DNA of 64,000 nucleotides, from positions 3,100,001 through 3,164,000 of the forward strand of contig OZ017749.1 of NCBI GenBank assembly GCA_963969365.1, in the 5' to 3' direction. Made by a program: the position numbers and the translations under genes. This DNA comes from Asterochloris sp. CNOR1 (Eukaryota; Chlorophyta; Trebouxiophyceae; Trebouxiales; Trebouxiaceae). Of this stretch, positions 10,051 to 22,400 are shown in pieces (position 1 is the stretch's first letter; each line of letters starts with the position of its first letter). The notes beneath the pieces are model-generated. The model made no database searches. It was not told where the DNA came from and worked only from the letters and a program-made list of their open reading frames with translations.

Positions 10051-13000
10051 ATGCAGAACCTGAGAAATGACGTGCCACGGGCAATAGTCCAGGTGATGCA
10101 TTAGATGCAGGTTGCGGTCTGCAATGCCTTAGCAGCTCCCAGATTCCCTTGCTGAGCTGGCCAGAGGCACTGCAGACTCGCCTGCATTGTGATGTGCAAT
10201 CCTCATGCAGGTGCTGGAGACTCATGACTTCAAGAAGCGCAGGCAGCTTGTTACGGCAGTGAGTTGTTGACAAGGCAGATGTCAGCTGTCATGGAGTGCT
10301 GGAGGCTACTCAGCTTGCTTTCGTGCCCTTCTGCAGTTGTTCACTGAGGATGCGGTGTTTGTTCACCCTTTCCACATCATCAAGGGACGGGAGGGCATTT
10401 TTGGCATTTATCAGGCAAGGCGCTCAGCCTGCAGTGCTGAAGGCGGATGCGCTGTGTTGCTTGGCAGTGTTCATTAGCCTGATCTTGCACATTTTCCTGC
10501 AGATGTGGGGCGCCTTCAATTTCCGAATCAAAGTTGACTTTCTACGCGTGGTGCCAGACCCCAAGGCAAGGCTTGCTGGGGCTTCCCAAGCACTCCTGAA
10601 AGCTGCCTGCACTGATGCGGACTGCAAAGCTTTTGCATGCTGCTCTTGGCCTAGCCCTTGCACCACATCAGCTTGCCCTAGCAGCTGTAAGCATACTGAG
10701 TGCTGCCTGCAGACCAACCGCGTGCTTGTGGACCTCTTTGAGCACATTGTGAGCTGGGTGCTACCTTCTGCTTGCTGCTGCTGCCCTGCTTTGCTGCGTG
10801 TCCCTTTGCTGTGCTTTGCTTCGCTTCCCCTTCTCCCTTCATCTCCATTACTCCTTGTTGAAGCCTGCAGAGCGTGTGGTGGACGCCATTTCCATGGCTG
10901 GGCCTGGACCAGGCAAGTCAACAACCTCTGGTGGAGCTCTGGCGCAGCAGCAGAACACCTCTGATGTATGCATTCATTGACGACAAGTGATGTTGCCGCT
11001 GTGCAGAAACTGTACCTGCATGTCATCATGGACTGTGTGAAGGATCCCAAGACTGGGCACTTCATGTTCAAGAGGCAGGAGGTATAGATGCCGCCCGTGC
11101 GTGTATTGAATCAGATGCATTGCTGGTCTGCCGCCCACTCCTTCTCTACCCATGAACATGCAGGATCACATCTTCTGGTTGGAGAGCATGCTGTATCACA
11201 CCCCATGGATCACTTTGTACATTGGTCCCCTCATAATGGAGCCCTATGTGAAGCCTGCCCTTGGTGAGCCCTCCTGTAGCTGCTGACTTCCAGCTTGCTG
11301 CAGCCAGTGCCAGGCAGCCCCTGACATGCTGCCATGTCATGTTTCAGGGACCTGCCTGCCTCCCGCCACCAACATGACCTGCTGCTGCTGCAGGCAACCT
11401 GCTGTCGAGTGCTGGCAAAGTCTGGCAAGACCGTGCCTTGAAGTCTTCGACTAAGGGTGCTCCACGCATCAACAGAATCAGGGATCCCAGGGCAGACCTG
11501 GCCGAGGCGATGAGGGTGGCATACAGCGCCAACTCAGACGATCTGTGAGCTTCCGTTATGGTGCTGTTGTTGCCTGCCTCTGCCTCCAAACAGCTGCCCA
11601 CATTTCAGCAGCCCTACCTGTGCTACTGCCACCATCTGCTATGTCCTGCCAGAGGCAGGCAGCTGCTACTGCCTGCTGTGCCTTGGGAGCTGATAAGAGG
11701 CCAAGGTTGTAAAGACCTGCCACAGCCGTAAAGCACAGTGCAAGCTGCACCGCCACGTGTAGCCAGCAGCCTTCAGGACAAAAGTTGTGAGCACCTGTTG
11801 CAGCATTAATGCAAGGGTTGGTCAGCCCTGTCTCCACCGCCTCTGCCTGCAGGTCTGAGATGGTCAACACCTGCTACAGCCCCAACGCCATGTTTGCTCA
11901 CCCTCTCTTCATTGTTTATGGGCGCCCTGCCATTCGCGGCATCTGGTTCTTCTGGGCACGTGTCATGAACAGGCGCATCAGGGGCCAGGTTAGGGCAATT
12001 GGTGAGTCAAGGGCGTGCACACTGTCTTCTGCCCATGAGGCACATCTTGACCGAGGAGAGGCGTGTGAGGGGCGAGCACAACACAGGCTGTGAGGTTGCG
12101 GCATGTGTTTTGCTGTCTGCAAGGTTTAGCCACTTTCAGCATGCCTCCACATATGCATCTGCAGCATTGCAGTTGCACCGAGTCTTAGATTCAGATTTCT
12201 GGCAGCAGCAGCTCCTGGCTGACCTCAGCCGATAATCATTGAAGTGATGCTTTGCCAGATGACTGGTCTCAGGACTGACAGCACATGCTCACACTCGACA
12301 TTCCTGGCTGTCGTGCCCTCTGACAAGGGAAAGCTCGTGCTATACATTGGATATCTATCTACCCCCTATTTGCTGTCTACAGTGCCCTCTGACAATAATG
12401 ACCTGGTGCTGGCGGACGTGGTGCAGCAATTCATCCCCCGCTGGTGGCCCTTCAACATATATTTCAGCCTCTATGTGCACGCTGTGCTCACGCTGGAGCA
12501 GTCAACATCGGGCGGTGGGTTGCAGTGCTGTTGGCAAACCTGTTTGAGCAGCATGCTGCGCAACGCTGGGGTGATCCTTATCTGGGTGTTAATCAGCACC
12601 ACACCAGGGGCCAACTTCACCCAAGGTTTGCACCACACCACCTGCCCTTGTCCAAGTCGCAATGCTGTCAGGCTGCACCTGCTGTCAAGCACCATGCTGT
12701 GAAAAGGCCCTCTGGCGGCTTGCAGATTCCCTGGCAATTTGTACCCCCTGGCTTGCCCGCCAGCTTCCTGCTCCATCACAATGGCCTCCCATGCAGGGTT
12801 CCACATTGTAAAGCATGAGGACCACGTGCTGTGGCTGGAGAGCCTGTTCCTGTGCAATTTGGGCCCTGTCAGTTGGTTCCTGCGGGAGCGCGTACGCATA
12901 TGGATGGGCTGGTACGTGTCCGTCCGCTGCACACTTGTGCCTTGCCAGCTGAGAGAGACCATGTGCCCAGGTGCTGCACTCCAGCTTTCTGCAGCCTGCA

Positions 13001-13689
13001 CACAAGCACCTGCATCTTGCCACCTGCTGCGGCATCCTGCTGTCTTTTGTGGCAGCCGCTGCTTGCCAGCAAAGAGATGTGCACACAGAGTGGCTCAACT
13101 TCCTAGTAGCTTGTGCAGAGCTCTGGTTCCTGCAGCGACACTGCGCCTGCCACCAGTAACGCTGCTGCAGGTATGAGGTGATGCTGGGGCATGCCATCTA
13201 CACTTTAGCAGTGTGGCTGGACCAGCAGGGCATCCTGCCCAAACTAAGTGCCCACGCCAATCAGCTAGCTGATCAGGTGGGAAACTGCTATTATAGCTTG
13301 CTGCAGCATTTCTCATGTGTGCTGCACCTTCAGAGTGCCTTTAGAGTCATGTTGGGGATCATTGCTTCCTCTATGACCCGGAGTCATTTTCCTTTATCTT
13401 TCATAGACACTTGTGCTTGCAGGCGCTGGCCTTCCGCGCCTGGCTCTACCATGCCATAATCGAGTTCTGCAACTGGCTGCTGAGCCTTGTTGGGCTAGCT
13501 GAGCAGCACACCAAGGACATCAGGGGTCAGGCGCAACTGCAGATGCAACATGCAACCGGGCAGGCACGCCAGCATGCTGAGGGCATTGCAGCACAGGCAC
13601 GAGAGACTGCAGACCAGGCAGCACAGCGTGCCAAAGAGGTCGCTGCCCAGGCAAAGCAGCAGGCTATGGATGCCACGATTACACACTAG
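10051..13689 (+). CDS. tandem SnoaL/NTF2-like protein with coiled C-terminal tail
   Basis: Exons in phase: 10051-10092, 10211-10258, 10337-10414, 10503-10565, 10713-10748, 10871-10912, 11007-11081, 11164-11263, 11394-11544, 11853-12001, 12383-12514, 12797-12911, 13171-13276 and 13423-13689. Two halves are homologous. Half 1 has LFTEDAVFVHPFHIIKGREG, SVWWTPFPWLGLDQ, KLYLHVIMDC and EDHIFWLES. Half 2 has CYSPNAMFAHPLFIVYGRPA, PRWWPFNIYFSLYVHAVL and HEDHVLWLES. The pattern DAxFxHPxxxxxGRxxI and the strand order fit SnoaL/NTF2-like alpha+beta barrels, which bind or transform small hydrophobic ligands; no substrate can be named. The last 65 residues are Ala/Gln-rich 11-mer-like helix (AEGIAAQARETADQAAQRAK), as in LEA proteins. 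Three introns begin with GC. No close named relative recognised. Confidence 0.65.
12309..12416 (+). repeat. partial duplication of an exon start within the SnoaL-like gene
   Basis: The 5' end of the exon at 12383 (tgccctctgacaa..., VPSDNNDLVLAD) has a diverged copy about 70 bp upstream, near 12313, encoding VPSDKGKLVLYI. Both copies lie behind pyrimidine-rich sequence, but only the downstream one has a clear tacag acceptor. The upstream copy may be an exon remnant or an alternative exon. Confidence 0.55.
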
Positions 13690-14041
13690 GCTGGGTGGGG
13701 GCTGCACCGCCTGACACTGTCACCTACTCCTTGATTGATGATCATCCATTGTACGTTGCGTGCACCAGTGGGTACCCAGAACAAGTTGTACAACAACAAC
13801 TGAGTAGGTTATCCTCCACAGTGATTCGTGATCCGGCAGATCTACGGACAGCATGATGATGCGTGTTAACAAAACTGGCCGTTACGATGCATCATCGCTC
13901 GAGCGACATTGGCAGCCCTGCATCAGGCATGTGCAACATAGTTGAGGGCCACCATCAATCCAGCCTGCATGAGCTGGCATGCATGCTGTATGGCTAGTGG
14001 GAGAGCTCCTCAAACACAACATGAGACATGTTGCAGCACGA
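13690..14041. other. intergenic, nothing recognised
   Basis: About 350 bp between the SnoaL-like gene and the kinase. I found no TGTAA signal or coding similarity here; it should hold the 3' UTR of the first gene and the promoter of the second. Confidence 0.4.
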
Positions 14042-17000
14042 ATGTCAGAGCTGCGGAGAGTGCTGGCAGGGGCAGCACTGCTCTACCTGCGTCAAGGAGG
14101 CCACTGCCAGCTGTTGCTGGAATCCACAGCCAGGCTACTGTTCACGCAGCAGGGTCTGCTGGCAGCTCTGCAGGATCCAGCCACCTACAGTGTGGTTTTG
14201 GGAAGTGAGCCTGCCACAATAAACTGCTCTCTCAGGTCCTGCTGCATCCTGTCAGGCTTCTGCTTGTTGCAGGTGATATTGCCTTCTCAAGCAGCGTCTG
14301 GCCCTCAGCAGGCGTCTACCTTGATAGCCGAGTCATTTCCATCACATCCTGTGAGTTTGTGACGCACTCAGACTGTAGACTTGCTGCTGCTGAGCCCATG
14401 CTCTTGTTGGTGTCAGGCTCTTGCATCTTGCCTGCCCAGAGGGGCTTAAGTGGACTACCGTCCAATGTCATGTGCAGCCTGAATGGCTCATGATGCACTT
14501 GCAGTGGGCACGAGCACCTTCACCCTGGACTTTGGGCTTGTGCCTGGCACCATAGTGGTTGGTGGCGGCTCAACTTTGATCCTGAGCAATGTCACAATCC
14601 GGAACACCGCCAGTGTATCCCAGCAGTTGGCCAGATCTGGGGCCTTCAGATTCGTTTCGCAGGACCTCATGCTGTGGCCTTCCATCACATTTGAAGCTGG
14701 CTCACAAGTGAGGACTGCCATGCTGCTGCATGCCTTGCCAGCCTGCCTGCCAGCCTGCAGCGTGAACCACATTCAACAATTCTTGAGGGTGCTGGTGTCG
14801 TGGCAAGCGTAGTGTGATTGCCACCTCCTTGCCTCGGCTGCAGCTGACTCTGGACCACATCACAGAGTGCTACTTTCCCCAACTCAAGTACGACAACTGC
14901 ACGCTCTTGATCGCAAGAACCCTGTATGCCAGCGCTCGTCTGGGGCCCCAGTACCACATCAGGTCTGGCAGGTCGCCAGAGGAGCTCATCATGGACACGG
15001 CTGCAGTCCCTGCCCCTGTCATAGACTCTTCCACCAACTTGACAGGCAGGTCCTGCCAAGCACCTGACTGCTTCATTCCTCTGTTAAACAGCCTCACTGT
15101 GATGTGGTCTCTACTCTCGCTGTGGCCAGCATCTGGTCCAGCTCAAGCCTCAACCTGCTGCTGGGCTCCAAGTTGTGAGTGGTGTCGGCTTCAAATTCAG
15201 CAAATGCTTCCAGCTCAGGCGCATGCCAGCAGCCTGAGCCCCTTGGTGGCCAGCATCATCGATCAGTATGCCATCGCTTCCTGAAGCTGCCGGCCTGCCT
15301 GCTGCAGTTGGCAGCGTCAACGTGACCATGGTCAATTCCTCTTTCATCTGTGTGGATAGCCCACATCTGTCAGCCTCTTCACGTCCCGGCCTGCCCTACT
15401 GGGTTGTGCTCATTGTGGTGCTGGGCACACTGATCGTGCTGCTGGCCTGCGCACTGGGTGTGGCTGTGTTTGTGCTGCTGCGGCAGCATCGGCAGCGCAG
15501 CCAGTACTATCCTAAGACGCCCCGCAGCAGCCTGGAGGATCAGAACTCAGAGCCCTCGCAGTCCCTGATGCTGAAGGGCCGCACATCCAGCAACAGCGCT
15601 GGCTCCTATGCCTCAGGCAGCAAGCGCCCCAGGGTGAGTGCAGCCCTTGCCACACTGAGCAGCAGGGGTTGCAGCTGCCAGGGCAGCAGGGGCTGCAGCT
15701 GCCAGGGCAGCAGCAGCTTCAGGCAGAGGCTGTGATCACCATGGCCAGGAAGCAGTGCCTTTCCAGTGTGGCCAGCTGCAACAGAAGCTGCAAGCAAGTG
15801 CAGCCATCTGTGCCCCAGGCGCATCCCGCATGGCAGCCAGAAGGCTCCTCTGCCGCACCGCAGGTCCGGAGGACCAGCAGCTGCTCAGCTGTCCACCCCT
15901 ACAAGCTGCCGGCCTCCCTTGCTGAGATGCCGGCGTCTCTGTCAGCACCTGGCGGGTCACCCTGCCCCTCACCCCAGTCGCAGGCCCGGCTGCGGCGTTT
16001 GGCGGCGCACCCTGGGCGCATGCTGGGCACTGGCCGGCACACCAGCCTCGGGATTGGCACCAGCGACTTGTCAGAAGACTTCATCCCAGTAAGTGTTGCA
16101 ATGCAGAATATGCTGTGCAGGGCCCACCGGCCGCTTCCGGCGGCATGACTTTGCAGGCCTTGCGCCGTCACAGATGCAAGAAAGTCTGCAGACAGGCTGC
16201 CGTGCAGGGGCGCAGCCTGCGTGGCTGCCCACCTGCAGGGCGCTCTGCAGGCCTCAAAGAGTAGTGCATGACCCCCGCATCCCCAGTCCTGCTGCCTGGA
16301 AGGCAAAGCAGCCATGCGCACATGTGCCCAAATGTAGGCCAAGCAGATCAGCACGCCCATCACGCAGCTGCTGATGCAGCGCAGCAATGCCGCCCTGGAG
16401 GGCGTAGAGATGGGGCCCATGCTTGGCAAGGGGTCCTATGGCAGGGTTTTCAAGGTAGGTATCTGTCGTTGACTGGCCTCTCGACGCTGCTGCCAAGGCG
16501 TCGAGCCTGCAAGCAGCTTTTGCTCTCTTTGGTGAGACCCTCAGCAACCCTACACATCTGCCACCAGGCAGGTCCCTCCTGCTGTACAGGCGCGGTGGCA
16601 AGGCGCCATAGTGGCAGTGAAGGTCATTGAGCACTACAAGGGCACAGCCAACTCTGCAGAAGTGCGGCGGGAGTCTGCGCTGAGCACTTCCATTGCACAT
16701 CCCAATGTGGTGCGTTCTGAGTGCCCCTGATGTGCTCTCAGCCCTGAGCCACCCTGAGCAATAACACAAACTTGTGTGGCACCTAGGCTCTGCATCCACT
16801 GCCTGCAGGTCAGCACTTACAGAACATGCTCTGTGCCTTCCCCAGTGGCCAATGGACAGCGATACCAGCGCAGCAGTAGTGGGTGCTCGGATGGTAGCCC
16901 ACGGCAAGACATGATGCAGACATGGCTGCTGCTGGAGGTGAGGCAGACGGTGGCACCGCTAGCTTCCAGCGTCACACCTGGCAAGACTCATTCTACCAAT

Positions 17001-18350
17001 GTGATCTGTCTGTTTATGCAGTTCTGCGATAGAGGTTCACTTGATCAAGCCATCTTGCGCGGTCGCTTTATCAGAAAGGCAGACTCAACGCCTGACATGG
17101 TCAGCAACGCCTGGTGGCACAAGTTGTGACCTATATCTGCCTTGGTCAGCTTCCTTGCTGCCTCACAACGCTTGAGAGGGCTCCTACGGGCAGATGCACT
17201 TTTGGTCAAGCCACGCAGCTAGCACAGCCTGAACGACATCTTCTGCAGCAAGCCACTTGTTTCGTGTGCTGCAGAGCAGTATATACAGGGTGCTGCTGGA
17301 TGTTGCAGCCGGCATGAAGCACTTGCATGGGATGGGTGTGCTGCATGCAGATCTCAAGGTGAGACTCTGCAGCCCTGCAGCAGAATGCAGTCGAAGGTGC
17401 GGCTGACATTGCCATGCACTGTGTTCTGCATTTCTGAACTTAGCAATGCTGCAGACCGCCAATGTACTGCTGAAGTCCACAAACACAGACCTGCGTGGCT
17501 TTTCCTGCAAGTTGGCTGACTTTGGCCTAAGTCGCGGTGGGTGTCCTACAGCTCCATTTTGTGCCTTCATCGCTCTTCAGCTTTGGTGTTCTTCCCAACA
17601 CGACACTGAACATCATCATGTGCCCTGCAGTCCTGGAGCTTGGCGCCACACATGTCAGCACCAAGACTTATGGCACAGTTGCATACATGCCAGCTGAAGT
17701 GCTGACCAAGGGCAAGCTCTCTCTCGCCAGTGATGTATACAGTTTCAGCATGATCAGTGAGTAGAGGCTCATCTGCAGCCAGAGATGAGCACCTGCTGCT
17801 CCTGCACAGCCTTGACTTGGCCTTGGCTGATGAGCTGCAGCTCACTGCAAGGCAGCCACTCAAGGTCTACAAGCCATTTGCCTAGACCTTGAGCACCTGC
17901 TTGCAGTGTGGGAGCTGTATACATCTCAGCAGCTCTTTCCTGGCATGACTGTGGCCCAGGTGTTCTTCAGTGTGGTCTATGAGCAGTCACGGCCTGAGGT
18001 GCCTCAGGACTGCCCCGCAGACTTCAGGGAGCTCATGGAAGCATGCTGGCATGCTGACGAAACATGCAGGTAACCATCAGCTCAGTGTCCACCACAGTGG
18101 CAGGCTTGCACACACAATTCTGAGTGATGGGGCAGGGCAGTCACAGGCTGCCTTGCCAATGCAGCTTTGGCACCACCACTGACGCTGTTGCCAGTGGCAT
18201 GCCTATGATGCCTGCACAGCATGTGCCAGATTCAGTGCAGTCTATTGATGCAGGCCTACCTTTGACTCCATCTATCATGCTCTCCAAACACTGTATGACA
18301 CATACCGGAGCCAATGGCCCCCCAGCAGCACGCTGTCCACGCTTAGATAA
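14042..18350 (+). CDS. membrane-anchored TKL-type Ser/Thr protein kinase with beta-rich ectodomain
   Basis: The kinase core is spread over exons from about 16390: Gly-loop LGKGSYGRVFK, AVKVIEH with the ATP-binding Lys (about 16615), HLHGMGVLHADLK and NVLLKS (about 17310-17480, HAD replacing HRD, catalytic Asp kept), DFGLSR (about 17520), YGTVAYMPAEVL (APE site) and the C-lobe PADFRELMEACWHAD and RPTFDSIYHAL, ending at TAA 18348-18350. Upstream, around 15400-15490, is one strong transmembrane helix (VVLIVVLGTLIVLLACALG) followed by a basic stop-transfer (RQHRQR). The N-terminal half (14042-15390) is extracellular and strand-rich (FTLDFGLVPGTIVVGGG, STLILSNVTIRNT) with NxS/T sites, resembling the beta-helix ectodomains of green-algal receptor-like kinases. 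All catalytic residues seem present, so it is probably active. The start (ATG 14042) and several ectodomain exons are uncertain. Confidence 0.82.
15668..15713 (+). repeat. short direct repeat, two copies
   Basis: A 21-24 bp unit around gcagctgccagggcagcag occurs twice in tandem, in the intron after the transmembrane exon of the kinase gene. It is probably simple slippage. Confidence 0.5.
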
Positions 18351-19491
18351 CCAATTTTGCTTCCATTTCAGCTGCTGCTGGTGGACAGGTCTGATGTCAG
18401 CAGCTGCTGCATTGCCTCAGCTAGCTGCTGAGGCAAGCAGAGCCTGGCAATTGGATGCCAGTGCATCAACTGGAATGTCAGTGCAGCTACCCGTGCTGCG
18501 CAGTACCAGCCAGCATCTCTGGAAGACCGCCAATGATCTGAACATATACTCCGCAGACCGCCTCCGTCAGCACTCATTCGCTCAGCAGTCCTGTGGGTCT
18601 TGCCGAAATGCAGCAACACACCCTCTTTGATGAAGGGGCTAGCTCATGGCAGCCCTGGATGCCCCAGCTGAGGGCACACACCCATTCTGTTCCGGTTTTC
18701 CATGTACTACTTGAAGCACTGTCAAACGAATGAAGCAGAGCACTTGAAGTGAACGTAGCCTGCTGCTTTCAAGCACGCACACAATGAAGAGTCGGGTGCC
18801 TGGGAAGGCTTGCTGTTGCCTGAGCCCTGGCTGGTCACCACCCAAGGAGCCTTTGCATCTCAGTTAGCTCTAGTGGCCAAGACGACTGCCGCTCCGGCGG
18901 CAGCAGGGCCAGCTACACATCAGATGCAGAGCACATATGAGGCAGCTCCATCTGGACCGATCAACATTGCTGCAGCCGTGCAGGGCTTGCTCACCTTATG
19001 TGCCTTGATGACTGGGCGCACAGCACCGATGGCTACATGCCCAATTGCCAGCAGATAGCTGCCTGTTTTTACTTGTGTGGCCATCTCCTTGAAAAGCGGG
19101 CTCGAAACATCTATAACAGCCTCAGCGTCACACTCTCAGAGCACTATGCTGTGCTGCTGCCTGCTAAAGACAATGCCCTGCATGGCAACATGTCGAGTGT
19201 TGGCAGATGTCTGATCTAGCTCTGCAGATGTGTTGTGAGCCCACCTGGACCCAGGCTCTTTCAAAACAAAGGGACTCCAGCATCAGCCTGTCTCCCTGCT
19301 GTTGGGCGCGCCCGAGCTGCTCAAGGCTTGATTTGGGTGTAAAGGACAGCCCTGAAGCAGCCTGAGCCAGATTGAGGCGTGAGCAGCTATAAACATGGAG
19401 CCAGCCAGATTTGGCGCTCAGGAGCGCTGATCAGCATGACATTTCCGTTGTTCTCAGGAAAAAAAAATGTCCCTAACTTCCGGTACAGACA
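18351..19491. other. intergenic region with TATA box before the LEA-like gene
   Basis: No recognisable exon lies in this 1.1-kb gap; short open stretches near 18810-19220 have no family resemblance. A TATAAA at 19388-19393 sits 99 bp upstream of the LEA-like start codon, followed by an A-run just before the ATG. Confidence 0.4.
19388..19393 (+). promoter_or_regulatory. TATA box of the LEA-like gene
   Basis: The sequence TATAAA lies 99 bp before the ATG at 19492, a fitting distance for a core promoter with a short 5' UTR. Confidence 0.45.
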
Positions 19492-22400
19492 ATGGCCACC
19501 AAGGTCGACCTCCACAAGACAACAGCAGAAAACAAGGGTAAAATGGAGGCAGCCAAGCAGATCGGTGAGCAGACTGCTTCAGTCAAAACCGCTGTGCACA
19601 CTCCTCTGCTTGATTCATGCCCCTGCATGCCTGCAGATAGCACTAAGGACACAGACCCTAATGCTGAGCTGGACGTTCAGGACTTCCAGAAGGCTGGAGA
19701 GCAGGCATGTCTCTCAGCGCAAGCAACCTGCGAAATGGCGTGCTGGCACCTGCTGAGGGTATTGTTGCTTTTTGCAGGCTAAGGACACAGTCTCAAGTGC
19801 TGTCGAGCAGGTCAAAACATTTCTCACTGGGGACACTGGAGATTACCAGCCAGAGGTGTCTGCTAAGCAGGTCAGTGACCAGAAGAGTGGACAGCTAGGC
19901 CTGAATACTGAGGAACTGTGCATCTAGGTTGCCTGCATTGCTTCTCATGAACCGATTCTGTATACTCTTAGAAAGCCTCTTCACCTTGTATTACACCATG
20001 CAACACAGACCAGACAGAGCCCCAAGTTGGGCAGCGGCCCACGTCTGGCTGATGTCATGTCTCGTCCTTGGTCACCACTGCATGGCGCTGCCGCAGCGCT
20101 CACAGCCTGCATGTGGCTCCCCCTTGCAGGGGCAGAGGGGCAGCGATGACCTGCAGAGCCTTTCTGGTGACCTGCAGCGCTCTCAGCCTGTATGTGCCCC
20201 CGCCTTGCAGGAGCAGAGGGGCAATGATGCCCTGCAGAGCCTGTCTGATGACTTGATCAGCCAGGAGAAGGCATCGCTGCCTGACTCTGGGTCGCCCACC
20301 AAGGGAGTGGTGCACCAGGCACAGGAGAAGACTGCTGGTGCGCTGGACTACATGGAAAAGCAATCGCAGCCCAAGGCAGGGGACAAGGTGCGCACTGAGG
20401 TGCTTTTGGCTCAGGCAGCATCGGCAGAGGCACCGCTCACACTGTCCCCATGTGGGTTCTCCACTGCCGCCCTCAGCAGATGACCCACAGCCTGCTGGGC
20501 CATTGCTGTTGTCCTGTGATTCTGCGGAGAAGCAGATGCAGGGGTCAAGGTACATAGTCAGAACCAGGTTGCTTTGAGGCAGCTTGAGCAGGGGCCAGTC
20601 GAGTCGTGACTGGCTGTCCATTCAGAGCACAGCGTAGCTGACATGGTAAGCAGCAGCCGCACGCTCTGCCAGGGGACGAGGTGAGCGAGAGATGGGGCCA
20701 AGCTGTCTTCGGCCAGCATCAGCAGCAGCAGTTTTGGAGTGGTGGCCACAGGCAGGGGAGCAATCTCCTTAATTCGAGGTGAGCCAACACAAGTAGTACC
20801 TACATGGCCAGCCTGGTTGAAGCGTCAGGATGGCAAATCTAACGTGGGCAGACATGTGGAGCCGCAGACAGGGCACAAGCTGAGATGTGCAGACACCATA
20901 TGTTGGCAGCAGCAGCAGGGGCATAGAGGAGGACGACAGAAAAAGTCGCGGCTGCAGAGGCTTCCACCAAAGGTGGACACTGGTGCAATCTGCTGGGGCA
21001 GCGACAGCAACAGCAGCTCTTGTTGTGTTAGAAGCCAGCAAGGTCACATTCAGTGAACAAGGTGAGGCAGGGAACAAAAAGGGCAGTGTGCGCTGAGGTG
21101 GGGTGAGCAGGAGCCGTCACTAACTTGCGCTCAGTTCATCATGTGCCGCAGCAATGGCTGAGCAGTTGCCGCAGGCAGGCTGGGCAGGCAAACGCCCCGG
21201 TAAAGGCGCTGCAGCTGCTGCCCGGTGGATGTTACGTGGGTAGACCAGATTGGCAGCTCTAAAGCGTGAGCCTGCCTGCCTCCCAGAGCTGCCAGCTGCG
21301 GTGTAGGCGTTCACTGCCACCTGGCCTGCAAAGCAGGTTCAGTCCTGAGCACCCATCAGTCTGCATAGGGCAAGTTGGAGCGTCTGCCTGCAGCCCCTTC
21401 CGGACTGCCTGAAGTGTGGCGGTCTGGAGGATCTTGAGCAGAGCCAGCTGCAGTAAGCTGCTGCTGATGTCTGCAAGTTCCAAACCTGCATTGCACGGAC
21501 ACTGCTGCTGAATGCCCTCTGATGCTTTGCAGGAGGAAGACCCTGAGCTGAGCCAGCTGCGGGAGGCTGCTGCAGATACTGCCCATGACATGAAGGAGGC
21601 GGTGACGCCGTCCCAGGAGGCTGGGAAGGCCTCGGGCAAGGAGAGCAAGGGCATCATGGACACGGTGAGCATGCTGCCAGTGCAGGCCTCCTGCTGCCTG
21701 TTAGGCAAACAGTGCAATGTTGCCGAGATAATAATGCACATCTGCTGCACTATGCCTCCTGTCGCCTGTCTGCCAGGGAGTAGGATGCTGCCTGATAAGC
21801 AATGCTGACCGAGCATTCAGTTGCGTTGGTTGCAGTTTAGCTGTCATGAGCGCCGAAATACTTGTGACCAGTCTCTGTGGTGGCGCATGACTGGCTTGGG
21901 AGTCAAGGTTGGTGTCTGAGAAAGCTGCCTGGGCAGTGCTGCGCCTGGCAGCCAAGCCTGCGCGAGCAGTGCCTGAGCCCTGCTTGGGGTTCTGACTTTT
22001 GTTTAAATTTCCCAGGCTGATGCCCAGACGCTTTGCACATTGCGTGTAGATCAAGGACGCGGCGGCATCCGTGGCTAATGCCATTGCCCCCTCAGGGGAG
22101 GCCAAGGAGCCAGAGGGGTGGGTGACTGCCTGAGCCAATTTGAGAGTTGAAAGGAAAGCAGTCCCTGTTCTTGAATTGACTGGCATGCTGCTGCATGTGT
22201 GCCTACAGCAGCTGCAGCACAAGGTTGCATGACTTGCTGCTGCCTGAGCAGTCTCCACACCGACTCCCTTGTGCCTGCAGGGGTGTGCTCTCTCGCATGT
22301 GGGGCAAAGCAGAGGCGGCAGCAGGCCGTCTGAGGGAGGAAGCACGGGAGGAGGTCACTGCTCCAGGAGAGGGTTCTTCATCGAGGTCACAGGTCAGATG

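Noticed and set aside
13740-13870. AT-richer stretch with short palindromes after the SnoaL-like gene, considered as a mobile-element end
   Set aside because: No matching second end, no target-site duplication and no transposase-like frame nearby.
19706-19779. Reading through the LEA-like exon to a GT donor at about 19760 instead of the GC donor
   Set aside because: It would leave an intron of about 20 bp, too short to splice, and add Cys/Trp residues foreign to the hydrophilic protein.
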